A stretch of 64,000 nucleotides of DNA from Luteimonas gilva (GTDB taxonomy: Bacteria; Pseudomonadota; Gammaproteobacteria; Xanthomonadales; Xanthomonadaceae): NCBI RefSeq assembly GCF_005239095.1, contig NZ_SZUA01000001.1:1531049-1595048 (forward strand). The letters are read 5' to 3'. Both the position numbers and the translations under genes were made by a program. The notes under the pieces are model-generated. The model made no database searches. It was not told the origin of the DNA and was given only the letters and a program-made list of their open reading frames with translations. This document shows, piece after piece, positions 32,874 through 43,817 of the stretch. Position 1 is the stretch's first letter. Each line of letters begins with the position of its first letter.

Positions 32874-33347
32874 TCAGGCCGCTGCGGCCTGCAGCGCTTC
32901 GCCGATCCGGCTTTCGACCGCGGCCAGATCCGGCAACAACGCCGGGTCCTCGCGCAGCAGCACGCGCGCCTGCACGCCTGGCGGCAACGCATCGCCATCA
33001 TTGGCGTCGGCCGCCAATTCGCTTTCCGCCACCGTCACCAGACGCGGGAAGCCCTGGGTCAGCAGCGCGAAATACGGCAGCTTGGCGTCGCCGCCCAGCG
33101 CCTTGAGCACCAGCACCTTGTTGCCCAACGCGCCGCTTTCTTCGGCGATGCCGGCCAAGCGCGCGAACGCGATCAGCGGCAAGCGCCAGCCGCGCCAGCG
33201 GATGCGTCCCAGCATCCAATCCGGCGCGTTCTCGACGGGCTCGGGCTGCGCGTAAGAAAGCACTTCGGCGATGGTCGCGTTCGGCAGCAACAGGCGCGCG
33301 CCGCTCACCTGGATCAGGACGCCGCGGATATCGGTGGTGGTGGCCAT
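32874..33347 (-). CDS. chpC: ChpC-like CheW-domain protein of the Pil-Chp system
   Basis: This 157-residue single CheW-like domain starts TTDIRGVLIQVSGARLLLPN, followed by WMLGRIRWRGWRLPLIAF and a C-terminal ESRIGEALQ helix. CheW-type proteins couple receptor arrays to the histidine kinase. As the last gene of the pil-chp cluster, after chpB, it corresponds to ChpC of Pseudomonas, an accessory CheW for some twitching signals. It starts 25 bp after the chpB stop. No catalytic residues are expected. Confidence 0.85.
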   Translation of the reverse strand: MATTTDIRGVLIQVSGARLLLPNATIAEVLSYAQPEPVENAPDWMLGRIRWRGWRLPLIAFARLAGIAEESGALGNKVLVLKALGGDAKLPYFALLTQGFPRLVTVAESELAADANDGDALPPGVQARVLLREDPALLPDLAAVESRIGEALQAAAA

Positions 33348-33372
33348 TTGTTTCCTCTACCGCAAGATCGAA

Positions 33373-34779
33373 TCAGACCGGCCAGCGTTCGGCGAGGCGT
33401 TCGGCCAATCGCGCCGGCAAACCGGTTTCGCCGCCGCGCGCGACGACGTCGTTGGCCGCGCTGGGTTCGAAACAGCCTTCCGCCGACTGGCCGGCGACCA
33501 ACGCGCCGGCGGCCGCCAAGCGCATCGCCGGATCGACCGCCGCCGTGTCGCCGCCGCTGAGCACGACGATCGCGGTGTCGTTGGCCGGCAGCGCTTCGAA
33601 AGGATCCGCCGACGCCGCGAACAGCAAGTCGGCGCCTTTGCGCACCAGGCCCAAGTTCGGCGGCACGACGTACACGTTGCCGGGTTCGGGCGCGACGTTG
33701 GCCGTAGCCAGCTGCACCGGCATCGCCGAAGCGCGAGCCATCTGCCCGACCAACTTGTCGTATTGGCCGCCGTCGAGCCGTTGCCGGATCAGCACCGGCC
33801 GCGGGAAGCCTTCCGGCAAGCCCTTCAATATCTGGCGCACCGCGTCCGGGCCGCCCAGGCCGGCCAGCAACACCACCGCGCCGCGCAACGGTCCGTGCCC
33901 GTAGCTGTCGGTGTCGGCGAGCGAAAGACCGGCGATGCGGCGCTCCAAATCCTCGATATGGTTCGACGACAGGGCCTCGGCGCGCGGCTTATGTCCCGCC
34001 GCTTCGCTTTCGTCCAAGCTCCAGTCTTGGTGATTGAAGCTGCGGGCCGGCGCCGCGGGCGTTGCGGCCGCTTGCGGCACAGGCTCTTCATCGCTGCCGG
34101 TGGCGAACAGGAATTCGTCCAAGCCGGCCACGTTTTCCTGCGGCGTCGCCCGGGGTTCGCTGCGTTCGTCGTTGATGTCGAAGCTGCTGAAGTCGATCGC
34201 GCCGAGTTCGGTCTCATCGACTTCGAGCATGTCCGCGTCGACCTCGTCCACTTCGGCCAAGCCCGCGCCCACCGCATCGATCGGCAGCACGTCCGTCACC
34301 AGATCGGCCTCTTCGGCGTAATCGCCGAACGCAGCCTGCGCGTGGTGCTGTTCCGGCGTGACCGGCAAGCCCGGTTGCGGCAGGTAATCGTCGTCGGTTT
34401 CGCTCTGGCCGGGCGGCAGCACATCGTCGTGGCCGTAAAGCTTGGCCTGCAGATGCCGCGACCAGCGCGCCGCGTCCCAGCCTTCGCGGCGCGCGGCCAA
34501 TTCGGCTTCGTCGAAGATCACGGTGATCGACGGATCGCCCAGCACCGCGTCGAAGCGCTCGAGCTGGCCTTCGACCGTGGGATCGAGCGCGACCAGCACG
34601 CTGTCCGGTTCGGCGGCGATCACCGCATCGACGGCGACGCCGGAAGGATCGGCCACCAGCACCACCTCGGCGCCGGCCTGGCGCAAGGCTTCGCGCAGGC
34701 GGTCGCTGGCGGCGCCCGGCTGCGCGAGCAGGACGGTGCGGCGCGGGGAACCCAACGCGTTCGGCTCAGGCGTGGTCAC
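33373..34779 (-). CDS. chpB: ChpB-like CheB homologue with degenerate active site
   Basis: This 468-residue protein has a receiver-like N-terminus (about 12-95) that lacks the acidic pair (VLLAQPG instead of VxxVDDS) but keeps an Asp66, an acidic low-complexity linker (about 120-295), and a CheB-like domain (about 298-468). In the CheB core the nucleophile motif G-A-S-T-G-G is LAGLGG, so the catalytic Ser is Gly307. The His of TQHMP is Arg334 (IRQRLDGG). Only the third position may remain, as Asp411. CheB normally demethylates receptor glutamates. Inferred: this is a pseudo-esterase kept as a scaffold or regulator. The start is GTG, overlapping the chpA 3' end by 14 bp. It is longer than Pseudomonas ChpB (about 340). 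Confidence 0.85.
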   Translation of the reverse strand: MTTPEPNALGSPRRTVLLAQPGAASDRLREALRQAGAEVVLVADPSGVAVDAVIAAEPDSVLVALDPTVEGQLERFDAVLGDPSITVIFDEAELAARREGWDAARWSRHLQAKLYGHDDVLPPGQSETDDDYLPQPGLPVTPEQHHAQAAFGDYAEEADLVTDVLPIDAVGAGLAEVDEVDADMLEVDETELGAIDFSSFDINDERSEPRATPQENVAGLDEFLFATGSDEEPVPQAAATPAAPARSFNHQDWSLDESEAAGHKPRAEALSSNHIEDLERRIAGLSLADTDSYGHGPLRGAVVLLAGLGGPDAVRQILKGLPEGFPRPVLIRQRLDGGQYDKLVGQMARASAMPVQLATANVAPEPGNVYVVPPNLGLVRKGADLLFAASADPFEALPANDTAIVVLSGGDTAAVDPAMRLAAAGALVAGQSAEGCFEPSAANDVVARGGETGLPARLAERLAERWPV

Positions 34780-37700
34780 GGGTCAGGCCCAGCAAATCGA
34801 ATACGTTGCGCATCAGCTCCTGCTCCTGATACGGCTTGCCGAGATAGCGCTCGACGCCGATATCGAAGGCGCGCTGGCGGTGCTTCTCGCCGGTACGCGA
34901 GGTGATCATCGCGATCGGCACGTTGCGCAAGCGCGGGTCCAGTTTCATCGTGGTGGCCAGCTCGTAGCCGTCCATCCGCGGCATTTCGATGTCGAGCAGC
35001 ATCAGGTCGGGCACGCGCTCGGCCATCCGCTCCAGCGCGTCCAGACCGTCCTTCGCGGTGACGACTTCGAAATTGTGGCGCTCCAGCACGCGGCCGGTGA
35101 CCTTGCGCATGGTGACGGAGTCGTCGACCACCATCACCAGCGGCACGCCGCGATCGACGGCGGGCTGCGCGGCGGCCGGTTCGCGCGGCAGCGCGGCCTG
35201 GCGGCGCACCAGCGGAGCGATGTCCAGGATCACGACGACGCTGCCGTCGCCCATGATCGTGGCGCCGAAGATGCCGGGCACCGAAGCGACCTGCGGACCG
35301 ACCGGCTTCACCACGATTTCGCGGTTGCCCAGCACTTGGTCGATGCTGACCGCCGCGCGCAGGTCGCCCGAGCGGATCAGCAGCAGCGGCACCTGCAATT
35401 GGCCTTCGGCCTTGGCCGGCGCGTGGCCGAGCAGCGAGCCGAGATCGTGCAAAGCGTAATCTTCGCCGCCGTAGCGGTAGACCGCATCGGCATTGCCCAA
35501 TTGGTCGCGCTCGATGCGGCCGACGCCGCGGACCGAAGCGATCGGCACCGCGAAGCTGGTCTCGCCGATGCGCACGAACACCGCCTGGGTGACCGCGAGG
35601 GTCTGCGGCAGGCGCATGGTGAAGGTGACGCCCTGCTTGGGCCGCGACACGATGTCGAGCGCGCCGCCGAGCTGCCGCACTTCGCTGTGGACCACGTCCA
35701 TGCCGACGCCGCGGCCGGCCAAATGGCTGACCGTGTCGGCGGTGGAAAAGCCCGATTCCAGGATCAGCGTATCGAGGTCGGCGTCGGCCAGGATCGCGTC
35801 GGGACGGACCAGGCCGCGTTCTTCGGCGCGCTTGCGGATCGCGGCGCGGTTGAGGCCGGCGCCGTCGTCGGCGACTTCCAGCACCACTTCCGAACCTTCG
35901 CGGCGCATCGCGATGCGTACCGTGCCTTCTTCGGGCTTGCCGGCCTTGCGCCGCTGCTGCGGCGTTTCCAGGCCGTGCGCGACCGCGTTGCGCAGCATGT
36001 GTTCCAGCGGCGCGGTCATGCGCTCGAGCACGTTGCGGTCCAGTTCGCCCTGCGCGCCGTCGAGCTTCAGCTGCACCTGCTTGCCGGTTTCGCTGGCGGC
36101 CTGGCGGATCACGCGGCGCAAGCGCGGCACCAGCGCGTCGAACGGCACCATGCGGGTGCGCATCAGGCCTTCCTGCAGGTCCGAGCTCACGCGCGACTGC
36201 TGCAGCAGCAAGGTTTCGTACTGTCGGGTCAGATCCTCCATCGAACCCTGCAAGCTGCTCAAGTCGGCGGCGGATTCGCCGAGCGCGCGCGAGAGCTGTT
36301 GCAGGGTCGAGAAGCGGTCGAGTTCCAGCGGATCGAAGGTCTGGTCCGAAGTTTCGTGCTCGCGCTGGTAGCGGGCGATGATCTGCGCTTCGGTTTCGAT
36401 GTCCAGGCGGCGCAGCTGGTCGCGCAGACGCGCGTTGGTCTGCTCCATTTCGCCCATCGCCGTGCGGAAGTTGCCGAGCTGCTGTTCCAGGCGGGCGCGG
36501 TAGATGGCGACTTCGCCCGCGTAGTTCACCAGCCGGTCGAGCAGATCGGCGCGGATGCGCACCTGCTCTTGCGGCGCGCGGACGGAGATGTCTTCCTCGT
36601 CGCCCTGCCCGGCTTCGATCGGCGCCGACAAGGGCTTGAGTTCGGGCGCAGGCGCGGGCGCCGCGGGCTGGGCGGCGGGCCGCGAAGGCGCACCGACGGC
36701 GCTTTCGCCGCGGGCGCGCGCATCGAGTTCTTCGATCAGCCCGGCCGGCACCGCTACGGCGCGGCGCGCGGCGACGCGGCCGATCATCGCGTGCAGGCGA
36801 TCGAACCCGCGCTCCAGCAGCGGCACGCCGTCGCGGCCGAGTTCGGAACGGTGTTCGGCCACCGCTTCGAGCAGCGACTCCATGGCATGGCCCAGATCGC
36901 CCACGGCCATGATGCCGGCCATGCGCGCGCCGCCCTTCAGCGTATGCAGATCGCGCTGCAGGCCGACCAGCGGTTCGCGGTCCTCGGGCGCCTCGCGCAA
37001 TTTCGCGAGCAGGCCGTCGGCGTGATCGAGGATGTCGCCGCCTTCCTCGACGAAGATGTCGATGAGCTCAGGGTCGAGATCGGTGAGGTCGAGCGCTTCG
37101 TCCGGATCTTCGGTCGAAGCCATCACGCCGGCCAGCAGCGTGGCCACGGCGCCGTCGTCTTCGGTTTCGGCTTCCGCTTCGGCAGCCAGTGCGGCTTCGG
37201 CTTCCAAGCGCGCGGCTTTGGCGCGCTCAACTTCCAGGCGCGCCGCTTCGGCTTGCTCGCGTTCGGCTTCGAGGCGGGCGGCTTCGGCGCGTTCGGCTTC
37301 CAAACGGGCCGCATCGGCGCGCTCGGCTTCCAAACGGGCCGCATCGGCGCGCTCGGCTTCGAGACGTTCCGCTTCCAGACGCTCGGCTTCCAAGCGGGCG
37401 GCTTCGGCGCGTTCGGCTTCGAGCTTCTGTTCGCGAGCGATGCGGTCGGCTTCGGCGTATTCGGCTTCGAGGCGCGCGTATTCCGCCTCTTCTTCGGCGA
37501 TGCGTGCGGCTTCCGCACGCTCGGCTTCCAGACGCGCCGCCTCGGCTTGTTCGGCTTCGGTGCGCTCGGCGTCCAGACGGGCCGCTTCTGCGCGTTCGGA
37601 TTCGAGGCGGGCGGCTTCGGCGCGTTCGGCTTCAAGTCGGGCGACTTCGGCTTGTTCGGCCTCCAAGCGGGCCGCTTCGGCTTCCGCGGCTTGGGCGCGC

Positions 37701-40687
37701 TCGGCTTCCAGACGCGCCGCTTCGGCCTGCTCGGCTTCCACGCGCGCCGCTTCGAGACGTTCGGCTTCGAGACGTTCGGCTTCGAGCGACTCGGCTTCGA
37801 TCCGCGCCGCTTCCGCGCGTTCGGCTTCGGCGCGCTCGGCTTCCAGGCGTTCGGCTTCGGCGGCCGCGGCCGTTTCTTCCGCGCTCGGTTCGTCGCTCAT
37901 GTCGACGGCCGGAATTTCTTCTTCCAGGCCGAAGATCGACACGCTCGGTTCCGGCAGGCTGTCGCGCAAATCGATTAAACGCACCGCGAGCAAGGTTTGC
38001 ACCGGCACGGTCGAGGCCGGCTTCTGCAAGCCGGCGACGGTCGCGCGGATCTGGTCCGCAAGTTCGGCCAGCGCGGCGACGCCTTCGGGTTCCGGCAAGC
38101 GGCCTGCGGCCAGTAAACGCTTGACGTAGGCTTCGGCCGGCAACGTCGCATCGACGATTTCCGGCACTTCGGTCATCGCGAACGCGCCGTTCATGGTGTG
38201 GATCGCGCGCAGCAGCGCGTCGTCGGCCGGCTGCGGCGTCGGACGCGAGCGCTCCACCCAAGCGTCGACGGTCTGCAAATGGCCTTCGACTTCGACCGCC
38301 AGGATCTCCAACAGCACCGCATCCACTTTCACCGCGCGCTGCTCGACCGACGCCGATGCCGGCGCGGTTTCGGCCTCGACGGGCGCGGGCGCTTCGACGA
38401 CCGGCGCCGGCACGTAGGCCGGTGCGTCGTAGATCGCTTCCTCGCCGGCGCCGAGCCGGTCGGCCACCGCTTCGATGCCCGCCAGATCGGCGGTCAGCGG
38501 CGCGGCGCCGCTCAGCGCGGCGTGCAACTGCGGCAGCGCCCCGTAGGCGGTGTCGACCAACGCCAGCACCGCCGGCGTGGGCGGCCGCGTGCCGTCCAGC
38601 ACGCGGTTGAGCATGTTTTCCACCTTCCAGCTGAACTCGCCCAGCACGCGCGCGCCGACCAGCCGGCCGCTGCCTTTGAGCGTGTGGAAGACGCGACGGA
38701 TCGGACGCAGGCGATCGAGCTGGTCCGGTTGTTCGCGCCATTGCGGCAGCAACTGGCCGAGGTTGGCGATCTCTTCTTCGAATTCCTCGAGGAAGACCTC
38801 GCGGATTTCGTCGTCGATTTCGTCGTTGCTGAAATCGAATCCGCCGCTGCCCGCTTCGACGGCCTGCAGTTCGTGCGCCGCAGGAGCGTGCGAGACGGGC
38901 GCGGGCGCGGCTTCGGCGGCGACGAGTTCATCGATCTGCTGCCGGGTTTCGTCCTGCACCAGTTCGACGGCCGGCGTTTGCGCTTGAGCCTGCGGCAACG
39001 GCCAGTAGCGCAGCGATTCCAGGCTTTGCCGGGTGATCGCCAGGATCTCGTCGGAATTCTGGCGGCGGTCGCGCAAAGCCTCCAGGTAGTACTCGAGGCT
39101 GGCCAGCGCATCGGCCAAAGTGTCGAGCTGACGGCCGTTGGGGACGCGCTTGCGTGAAACCAATTCGGCGTCGGTGTAGCGCTTCACGCCTTCCAGGTAG
39201 TTGGCCGGCTCGGGCAGTTCGAGCATGCGCAGCGCGCCGGACACTTCGGTCAGCAGGCGCGGCACTTCGGCGAGCTGGCCGTGATCCCAATTGGTCTCGA
39301 CGAAGGCGACGAAGGCCTGGCGCGCGTCGGCGAAATTGGCGATCGCCTCGCGCACCAGCACTTCCAGCACCTTGTGCGATTCGGTGGCGAGCAGGTCTTC
39401 CTGCTGGTCGCCGCCGGCGCCCGGTTGGCCCAGGCGCGCTACTTGGTCGTCGAGCGAGGCGTCGACGTACAGCAGCGCGCCGGCGACGTCGAGCAAAGCG
39501 TCTTCGTCGGCCGGGCGCTCGCCGGAGGTGAGTTCGCGCAGCGCGTCGCGCTGCTGGAGCACGACGTCGCGGGCGACGCCCAGTCCCAGCATGCCGAGCG
39601 TGTCGGCGACGCGGTCCAGGGCGACGACCTGCGGCTGCAGTTCGCCCGCGTCGGTGCGGCTGGTGCGCAGATGCAGATCGAGCGCGTCCTTGATCCGCAA
39701 CAAATCTTCTTTGATCGCGCCGGCGACGGTGTCCAGCAGCGCGCGGTTGCGCCCGCTGAGGCTGCCGCGCGCGTGCGCGAGCTCGGATTCGCTCGGTTCG
39801 TCGCCGACCAGGCCGAAGGTCGCGCGCAAGGCGTCCAGGGCCGGATGCGGCTCGGTGGCCTGAGCGACGTGATAAAGCAATTGCCGGGTCGATTCGGATT
39901 GCGAATTGGCGCCGCGCGAGACGCCATCGCTGTCGCCGAATTCGCGGCGCGCTTCGCGTTCGACGCTGCCGAAGGCTTCGCGCAGCGAATAGACGCCGCC
40001 CAGGCCGCCGTCGCGCAGCGCGGCCGCGGTTTCGGTCGCCACCCACAGCATGCGCCGCGCGGCGGGATCGCTGGCCAAGCCGAGCAAACCCTGCAGCGAC
40101 TGCGCCAGCGTGGCGTAATCGCCGGGCGTGTTTTCGGTCCAGCCGGCCAGCGCTTCGCGCAATTCGGCCAGCAGCGGCTGGGCGTCGGTTTCGCGCTGGC
40201 GCGCCGGCGCGTCGATCGGCTGCGGCAGCGTCACCGGCAGCGGGCGGTCCAGATCGGGCGCGAACAGCACGCTTTCGCTCAGGCCCTTTTCGCCGCGCGC
40301 GCCGCGCAGTTCGTTCAACAGCGGCAACAGGACGATCGGGATGTCCTTGTGCCCGCCCTGCAAGCGTTCCAGATAATCGGGCAGCAACACCACGCCGCGC
40401 ATCAGGCTGGCGCAGGCCTCGTCGCGGTTGCCGACTTGGCCGGCGGCGATGGACTTGGCCAGCGCCTCCATCTCTTCGGCCACCATCGCCGGCGCGTACA
40501 GCTCCACCATCCGCAGCGTGCCCTGCACTTGGTGCAGGAAGCCGGCGGCGAATCGCATCCGGCTCGGATCGGCCGGATCTTCGGCGTAGCCCTCGATCTC
40601 GCTCTGCGTCTGGCGCAGGGTCTCGTCGAGCTCGGGTTTGACCCAGCCCAGCGTGGTGTAGTCGATTGCTTCCCGCAGTGCCGTCAC
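34766..40687 (-). CDS. chpA: ChpA: hybrid histidine kinase/multi-Hpt protein of the Pil-Chp system
   Basis: This 1973-residue CheA-type kinase controls type IV pilus motors. Histidine phosphotransfer boxes in order: [13 protein letters not shown] (near residue 50), a box with Thr for His ([13 protein letters not shown], near 480), [13 protein letters not shown] (near 665), [13 protein letters not shown] (near 835) and [13 protein letters not shown] (near 1249). Between the fourth and the last lies a helix of about 240 residues made of [10 protein letters not shown] units (about 935-1177). The kinase core follows: dimerisation, ATPase ([15 protein letters not shown] near 1560; DDGAGLN), a CheW domain (about 1680-1820) and a receiver (Asp in [12 protein letters not shown] near 1896). 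The start is GTG with AGGGAGCGG ahead. It is somewhat shorter than Pseudomonas ChpA (about 2480), with fewer Hpt units. Confidence 0.95.
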   Translation of the reverse strand: MTALREAIDYTTLGWVKPELDETLRQTQSEIEGYAEDPADPSRMRFAAGFLHQVQGTLRMVELYAPAMVAEEMEALAKSIAAGQVGNRDEACASLMRGVVLLPDYLERLQGGHKDIPIVLLPLLNELRGARGEKGLSESVLFAPDLDRPLPVTLPQPIDAPARQRETDAQPLLAELREALAGWTENTPGDYATLAQSLQGLLGLASDPAARRMLWVATETAAALRDGGLGGVYSLREAFGSVEREARREFGDSDGVSRGANSQSESTRQLLYHVAQATEPHPALDALRATFGLVGDEPSESELAHARGSLSGRNRALLDTVAGAIKEDLLRIKDALDLHLRTSRTDAGELQPQVVALDRVADTLGMLGLGVARDVVLQQRDALRELTSGERPADEDALLDVAGALLYVDASLDDQVARLGQPGAGGDQQEDLLATESHKVLEVLVREAIANFADARQAFVAFVETNWDHGQLAEVPRLLTEVSGALRMLELPEPANYLEGVKRYTDAELVSRKRVPNGRQLDTLADALASLEYYLEALRDRRQNSDEILAITRQSLESLRYWPLPQAQAQTPAVELVQDETRQQIDELVAAEAAPAPVSHAPAAHELQAVEAGSGGFDFSNDEIDDEIREVFLEEFEEEIANLGQLLPQWREQPDQLDRLRPIRRVFHTLKGSGRLVGARVLGEFSWKVENMLNRVLDGTRPPTPAVLALVDTAYGALPQLHAALSGAAPLTADLAGIEAVADRLGAGEEAIYDAPAYVPAPVVEAPAPVEAETAPASASVEQRAVKVDAVLLEILAVEVEGHLQTVDAWVERSRPTPQPADDALLRAIHTMNGAFAMTEVPEIVDATLPAEAYVKRLLAAGRLPEPEGVAALAELADQIRATVAGLQKPASTVPVQTLLAVRLIDLRDSLPEPSVSIFGLEEEIPAVDMSDEPSAEETAAAAEAERLEAERAEAERAEAARIEAESLEAERLEAERLEAARVEAEQAEAARLEAERAQAAEAEAARLEAEQAEVARLEAERAEAARLESERAEAARLDAERTEAEQAEAARLEAERAEAARIAEEEAEYARLEAEYAEADRIAREQKLEAERAEAARLEAERLEAERLEAERADAARLEAERADAARLEAERAEAARLEAEREQAEAARLEVERAKAARLEAEAALAAEAEAETEDDGAVATLLAGVMASTEDPDEALDLTDLDPELIDIFVEEGGDILDHADGLLAKLREAPEDREPLVGLQRDLHTLKGGARMAGIMAVGDLGHAMESLLEAVAEHRSELGRDGVPLLERGFDRLHAMIGRVAARRAVAVPAGLIEELDARARGESAVGAPSRPAAQPAAPAPAPELKPLSAPIEAGQGDEEDISVRAPQEQVRIRADLLDRLVNYAGEVAIYRARLEQQLGNFRTAMGEMEQTNARLRDQLRRLDIETEAQIIARYQREHETSDQTFDPLELDRFSTLQQLSRALGESAADLSSLQGSMEDLTRQYETLLLQQSRVSSDLQEGLMRTRMVPFDALVPRLRRVIRQAASETGKQVQLKLDGAQGELDRNVLERMTAPLEHMLRNAVAHGLETPQQRRKAGKPEEGTVRIAMRREGSEVVLEVADDGAGLNRAAIRKRAEERGLVRPDAILADADLDTLILESGFSTADTVSHLAGRGVGMDVVHSEVRQLGGALDIVSRPKQGVTFTMRLPQTLAVTQAVFVRIGETSFAVPIASVRGVGRIERDQLGNADAVYRYGGEDYALHDLGSLLGHAPAKAEGQLQVPLLLIRSGDLRAAVSIDQVLGNREIVVKPVGPQVASVPGIFGATIMGDGSVVVILDIAPLVRRQAALPREPAAAQPAVDRGVPLVMVVDDSVTMRKVTGRVLERHNFEVVTAKDGLDALERMAERVPDLMLLDIEMPRMDGYELATTMKLDPRLRNVPIAMITSRTGEKHRQRAFDIGVERYLGKPYQEQELMRNVFDLLGLTRDHA
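37158..37880 (-). repeat. coding repeat: 5/10-residue E/A/R units of ChpA
   Basis: About 240 codons encode units such as [10 protein letters not shown] and EAERL, mostly in tens. 37301-37330 and 37331-37360 are identical 30-bp copies (ten codons), a recent tandem duplication. The five/ten-residue period does not fit a heptad coiled coil, and E and R often sit three or four residues apart, as in single alpha-helices stabilised by salt bridges. Confidence 0.85.
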
Positions 40688-40706
40688 AGAACCGCTCCCT
40701 GCTTTT

Positions 40707-40760
40707 GTGGGAGCGGCTTCAGCCGCGACGGGCGGCAGTCGGGGCTGAAGCCCCTCCCAC
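40707..40760. repeat. chimeric REP pair between pilJ and chpA
   Basis: The left unit GTGGGAGCGGCTTCAGCCGC (stem GCGGC) faces a right unit GGGGCTGAAGCCCCTCCCAC (stem GGGGC), only about 10 nt apart. The two halves belong to different arm families, unlike every other pair in the window. It lies where the methyltransferase gene pilK is found in Pseudomonas. Confidence 0.85.
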
Positions 40761-40802
40761 AGCGGGTTTGAATGCCTTTCATCCGCTTGCGATCCTTGCT
40801 TT

Positions 40803-42818
40803 TCAGGCCGGCAGCTTGAAGTCGGCGACCGAACGGCGCAGGTCCGCCGCCAGTTGCGCCAGGTTTCCGATCGACTCGGCGGTTTGGTTGGCGCCTTGCG
40901 ACGTCTGCGCGGTAATCGACTGGATCGTGTTCATCGTCGCGGTGATGTTCGACGCGGCGCTGGACTGCTGCTGCGCCGCCGACGAGATGCCTTGAATCAG
41001 GCTCGACAAGTCGTTCGACACGCGTTCGATCTCGCCCAGCGCGGTACCGGCGTCTTCGGCCAGGCGCGCGCCGCTCACCACCTCGGCGGTCGTTTGCTCC
41101 ATCGAGCTGACCGCTTCGTTGGTGTCGGACTGAATCGTCTGCACCAGCGTTTCGATTCGCTTGGTCGCGTTGGACGCGCGTTCGGCGAGTCGCTGCACTT
41201 CGTCCGCCACCACCGCGAAGCCGCGGCCCGCTTCGCCGGCCGATGCGGCCTGAATCGCCGCGTTCAGCGCCAGGATGTTGGTTTGTTCGGAGATGTCGTT
41301 GATCAGTTCCACGATCGAGCCGATTTCCTGCGAGCTTTCGCCCAGGCGCTTGATTCGCTTCGAGGTTTCCTGGATCTGGTCGCGGATCGAGTCCATGCCG
41401 GCGATCGTTTCGCGCACCACGCCCGCGCCCTTGGTCGCGATCTGCACCGAGCGCTGCGCCACGTCCGCCGATTCGGCGGAGTTCTTCGACACTTGGTTGA
41501 TGCTGGCCGCGATTTCGCTGATGCGGTCCGAAGCCGAGGAGATTTCCTGCGCCTGGTGTTCCGCGGCTTCGGCCAGATGCATGGCGGTCGCCTGGGTTTC
41601 CTGCGCGCTGGACGCCACCTGCACCGAGGTGTCGGTGATCGTCTGCACCAGGCTGCGCAGCTGTTCGACGGCGAAGTTGATGGAGTCCGCGATCGCGCCG
41701 GTCATGTCTTCGGTCACGGTCGCCTTCACGGTCAGGTCGCCTTCCGCGAGCGAACCCATTTCGTCCAGCAGGCGCATGATCGCCTCCTGGTTGCGGTCGT
41801 TGAGTTCCTTCGTGCTCTGGTAGCGGATGCGCTGCGCGCGGCTCAGGCTGAACAGCAAGCCGGCGAGCGCCAGCAGCACGGCCACGCCGGAGATGATCGA
41901 CACCCAGACGCCGCCGAAGACCGAGGTATCGCGCAGCGAACCGAACGCGGTCAGCGCGCGGAACAGGCCCTGGCTGTCGGACAGCAGCTTGTCCGAACCG
42001 GTGGTGATCGACGACGCGGCGGCCTGCGCGCGGAACAGGTTCTGCGAGGAGCCCAGGATCGCGTCCAGGTCCTTCTTCATCTCGACCCACAACGTATTGG
42101 CCTGGTTCAAGGCCGCGACCGCGGCCGGCGCGGTGACGCGCTGCACTTCGCCGCCGCCCTGGCGCAAACCGGTGAACACGCTGTCGAACACGCCCAGGTC
42201 GCGGTTGAGCGCATCGCCCGCGATCTGAGCGGTCGGGCCGCCGGCGCGCACTTCGGTCAGGCGGCGCGCGAGGTTGCCGACCAGCACGTTCTGGCGCACG
42301 GCCAGGTACACCTGCGAAGCCGGCGAACCGCTGGAGGACATCGCGCGCACCACTTCGTCCAGCTGCGCCTGCAATTGCGGCACTCGCTGGTTGAAGCGGT
42401 CGGCGTTGCCGGCCAGGTCGGTCACCGCTTTTTCGCTGGCCAGCAGTTGGTCCGCGCTCTTGCCGAGCGGCGACCAGGTCGCGAGCACGGTGTCGATCTG
42501 CCCGGCCACGCCGGCGGTGGTGCCGAAGCGTTCGCTGAGCAGCTTGGCGTCGCTTTCGATCTGGTTCTTGGTGGCGCGGAACGCGGCGAAGGATGCGGCG
42601 TTGCCGCCCACCGCCTCGCGCCCCTGCACGGCCAATCGCTGCGAATTCACCTGGATGTTCGAGGCCGATGTGCTGGCGCCGCCCAAGCGCGACGCTTTCC
42701 AGATCGCGTAGCCCGTGTTGGCGCCGAAGATCAGGATGGCGCCGCCCAGGATCAGCAGCCAGACGTTGGTACCGATATTGCGGCTCTTGCCGGCCACGGT
42801 ATCCATCACAGTGCTCAT
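40803..42818 (-). CDS. pilJ: methyl-accepting chemoreceptor PilJ
   Basis: This 671-residue transmembrane receptor of the Pil-Chp array has a first helix at about 18-36, a periplasmic sensor of about 260 residues made of two PilJ-type four-helix modules, a second helix at about 297-323, HAMP (about 325-390) and a cytoplasmic coiled-coil. The hairpin tip is [20 protein letters not shown] followed by VADEV (about 515-540). In Pseudomonas PilJ senses pilus tension or surface contact, and signals through PilI to ChpA. It ends VADFKLPA without the pentapeptide that tethers CheR/CheB. It lies 115 bp upstream of chpA, a gap that holds a REP pair. Confidence 0.96.
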   Translation of the reverse strand: MSTVMDTVAGKSRNIGTNVWLLILGGAILIFGANTGYAIWKASRLGGASTSASNIQVNSQRLAVQGREAVGGNAASFAAFRATKNQIESDAKLLSERFGTTAGVAGQIDTVLATWSPLGKSADQLLASEKAVTDLAGNADRFNQRVPQLQAQLDEVVRAMSSSGSPASQVYLAVRQNVLVGNLARRLTEVRAGGPTAQIAGDALNRDLGVFDSVFTGLRQGGGEVQRVTAPAAVAALNQANTLWVEMKKDLDAILGSSQNLFRAQAAASSITTGSDKLLSDSQGLFRALTAFGSLRDTSVFGGVWVSIISGVAVLLALAGLLFSLSRAQRIRYQSTKELNDRNQEAIMRLLDEMGSLAEGDLTVKATVTEDMTGAIADSINFAVEQLRSLVQTITDTSVQVASSAQETQATAMHLAEAAEHQAQEISSASDRISEIAASINQVSKNSAESADVAQRSVQIATKGAGVVRETIAGMDSIRDQIQETSKRIKRLGESSQEIGSIVELINDISEQTNILALNAAIQAASAGEAGRGFAVVADEVQRLAERASNATKRIETLVQTIQSDTNEAVSSMEQTTAEVVSGARLAEDAGTALGEIERVSNDLSSLIQGISSAAQQQSSAASNITATMNTIQSITAQTSQGANQTAESIGNLAQLAADLRRSVADFKLPA

Positions 42819-42868
42819 GTTCGACCTCGATCTCTACTGTTTGCTGCGTTTCGGAGGATTCGCCGCGA

Positions 42869-43429
42869 TCAAGCCGCGGCTTGCCGGAATTCGGGGGTGC
42901 GCGACAGCCGTTCCAGGCTGAAGATGCCCCAAGCGTGGTCGCCCAGCCGGTAGCCGCGCTCGACGAAATGGGCGTAACGCCCTTCCGCCAGTTGCGCCGC
43001 GGCCAGATCGTCCTGGGCGAGTTTCTGTTCTTCGGTGAAGCCGCGCTGGCCGTACAGCTCGTCGATCAGCACCGCCACGTCGCCGCCTTGCTGGCGCATC
43101 AGCAGCATGCGCTGGCTTTCGTGCAGCACGGTGCGCGCGCCTTCCAGGAATTGCTTCAGGTCGATGATCGGCAGCAGATTGCCGCGCACGTTGGCCACGC
43201 CCAGCATCCACGGCTGCGCGCCGGGCACCGGGGTGATGGCCGGAACTTGCAGGATTTCGACCACTTCGTCGAAGCCCGAAGCCAGCCGGTGCGCGCCGAT
43301 CCGATAAGCCACGCCGCGCCACAGGCCGGGCGCGTCGAGCTGCTCGGGCAAGCCGGCGACGTGCGCCAGGCTCTTGCGCTCGTACTCGGCCAGGATCTCG
43401 AAAGGCGCGGGATTGCGCTGCTTGGACAT
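42869..43429 (-). CDS. pilI: CheW-like coupling protein PilI
   Basis: This 186-residue protein is one CheW domain: WRGVAYRIGAHRLASGFDEV, WMLGVANVRGNLLPIIDLKQ and a central VLIDELYGQRGF. It links PilJ to ChpA in the polar chemosensory array. The N-terminus (ILAEYERKSLAHVAGLPEQ) is typical of PilI. It starts 3 bp after the pilH stop and ends 50 bp before pilJ. Confidence 0.94.
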   Translation of the reverse strand: MSKQRNPAPFEILAEYERKSLAHVAGLPEQLDAPGLWRGVAYRIGAHRLASGFDEVVEILQVPAITPVPGAQPWMLGVANVRGNLLPIIDLKQFLEGARTVLHESQRMLLMRQQGGDVAVLIDELYGQRGFTEEQKLAQDDLAAAQLAEGRYAHFVERGYRLGDHAWGIFSLERLSRTPEFRQAAA

Positions 43430-43432
43430 GGA

Positions 43433-43798
43433 TTAGGCGCCGATCAGCTCGTTGATGCGAGCGATCAGGGCGTCCTCCCGCGGCGGCTTGACGATGTAGT
43501 CCTTGGCGCCCTGGCGCAGGCCCCAGGCGCGATCGGTCTCCATGCCCTTGGTGCTCACGATCAGCACCGGGATGGCGCTGGTCGCCGCGTCCTTGGACAA
43601 CGCTCGGGTGGCCTGGAAGCCGTTCATGCCCGGCAGCACCAGGTCCATGAGCACCAGGTCGGGCATTTCGCGGCGGCACAGCTCGATGCCGTCCTCGGCG
43701 TTGCCGGAGGCCAGCACCTGGTGGCCGTTGCGCTCCAGCAGCTGGGTCAGCACCGCGGTGTCGGTGGGCGAATCTTCGATCAGCAGAATGCGGGCCAT
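43433..43798 (-). CDS. pilH: response regulator PilH
   Basis: This 121-residue single receiver domain is CheY-like. It has ED8-9 in LLIEDSPTD, phospho-acceptor Asp52 in LVLMDLVLPGMNG, and the switch residues Ser (LIVSTKG) and Lys (YIVKPPRED). In Pseudomonas PilH is linked to pilus retraction or acts as a phosphate sink opposite PilG. Gene order pilG-pilH-pilI with 19- and 3-bp gaps confirms the assignment. Confidence 0.95.
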   Translation of the reverse strand: MARILLIEDSPTDTAVLTQLLERNGHQVLASGNAEDGIELCRREMPDLVLMDLVLPGMNGFQATRALSKDAATSAIPVLIVSTKGMETDRAWGLRQGAKDYIVKPPREDALIARINELIGA

Positions 43799-43817
43799 GC
43801 GTTGCCTTACCCCCTGG

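Noticed and set aside
34442-37978. Very long open frame (over 1100 codons) on the plus strand opposite chpA
   Set aside because: It is a mirror of the GC-rich, Ala/Glu/Arg codons of chpA on the other strand. Its composition (Phe/Gly/Arg repeats) is low-complexity, and chpA has clear domains throughout.
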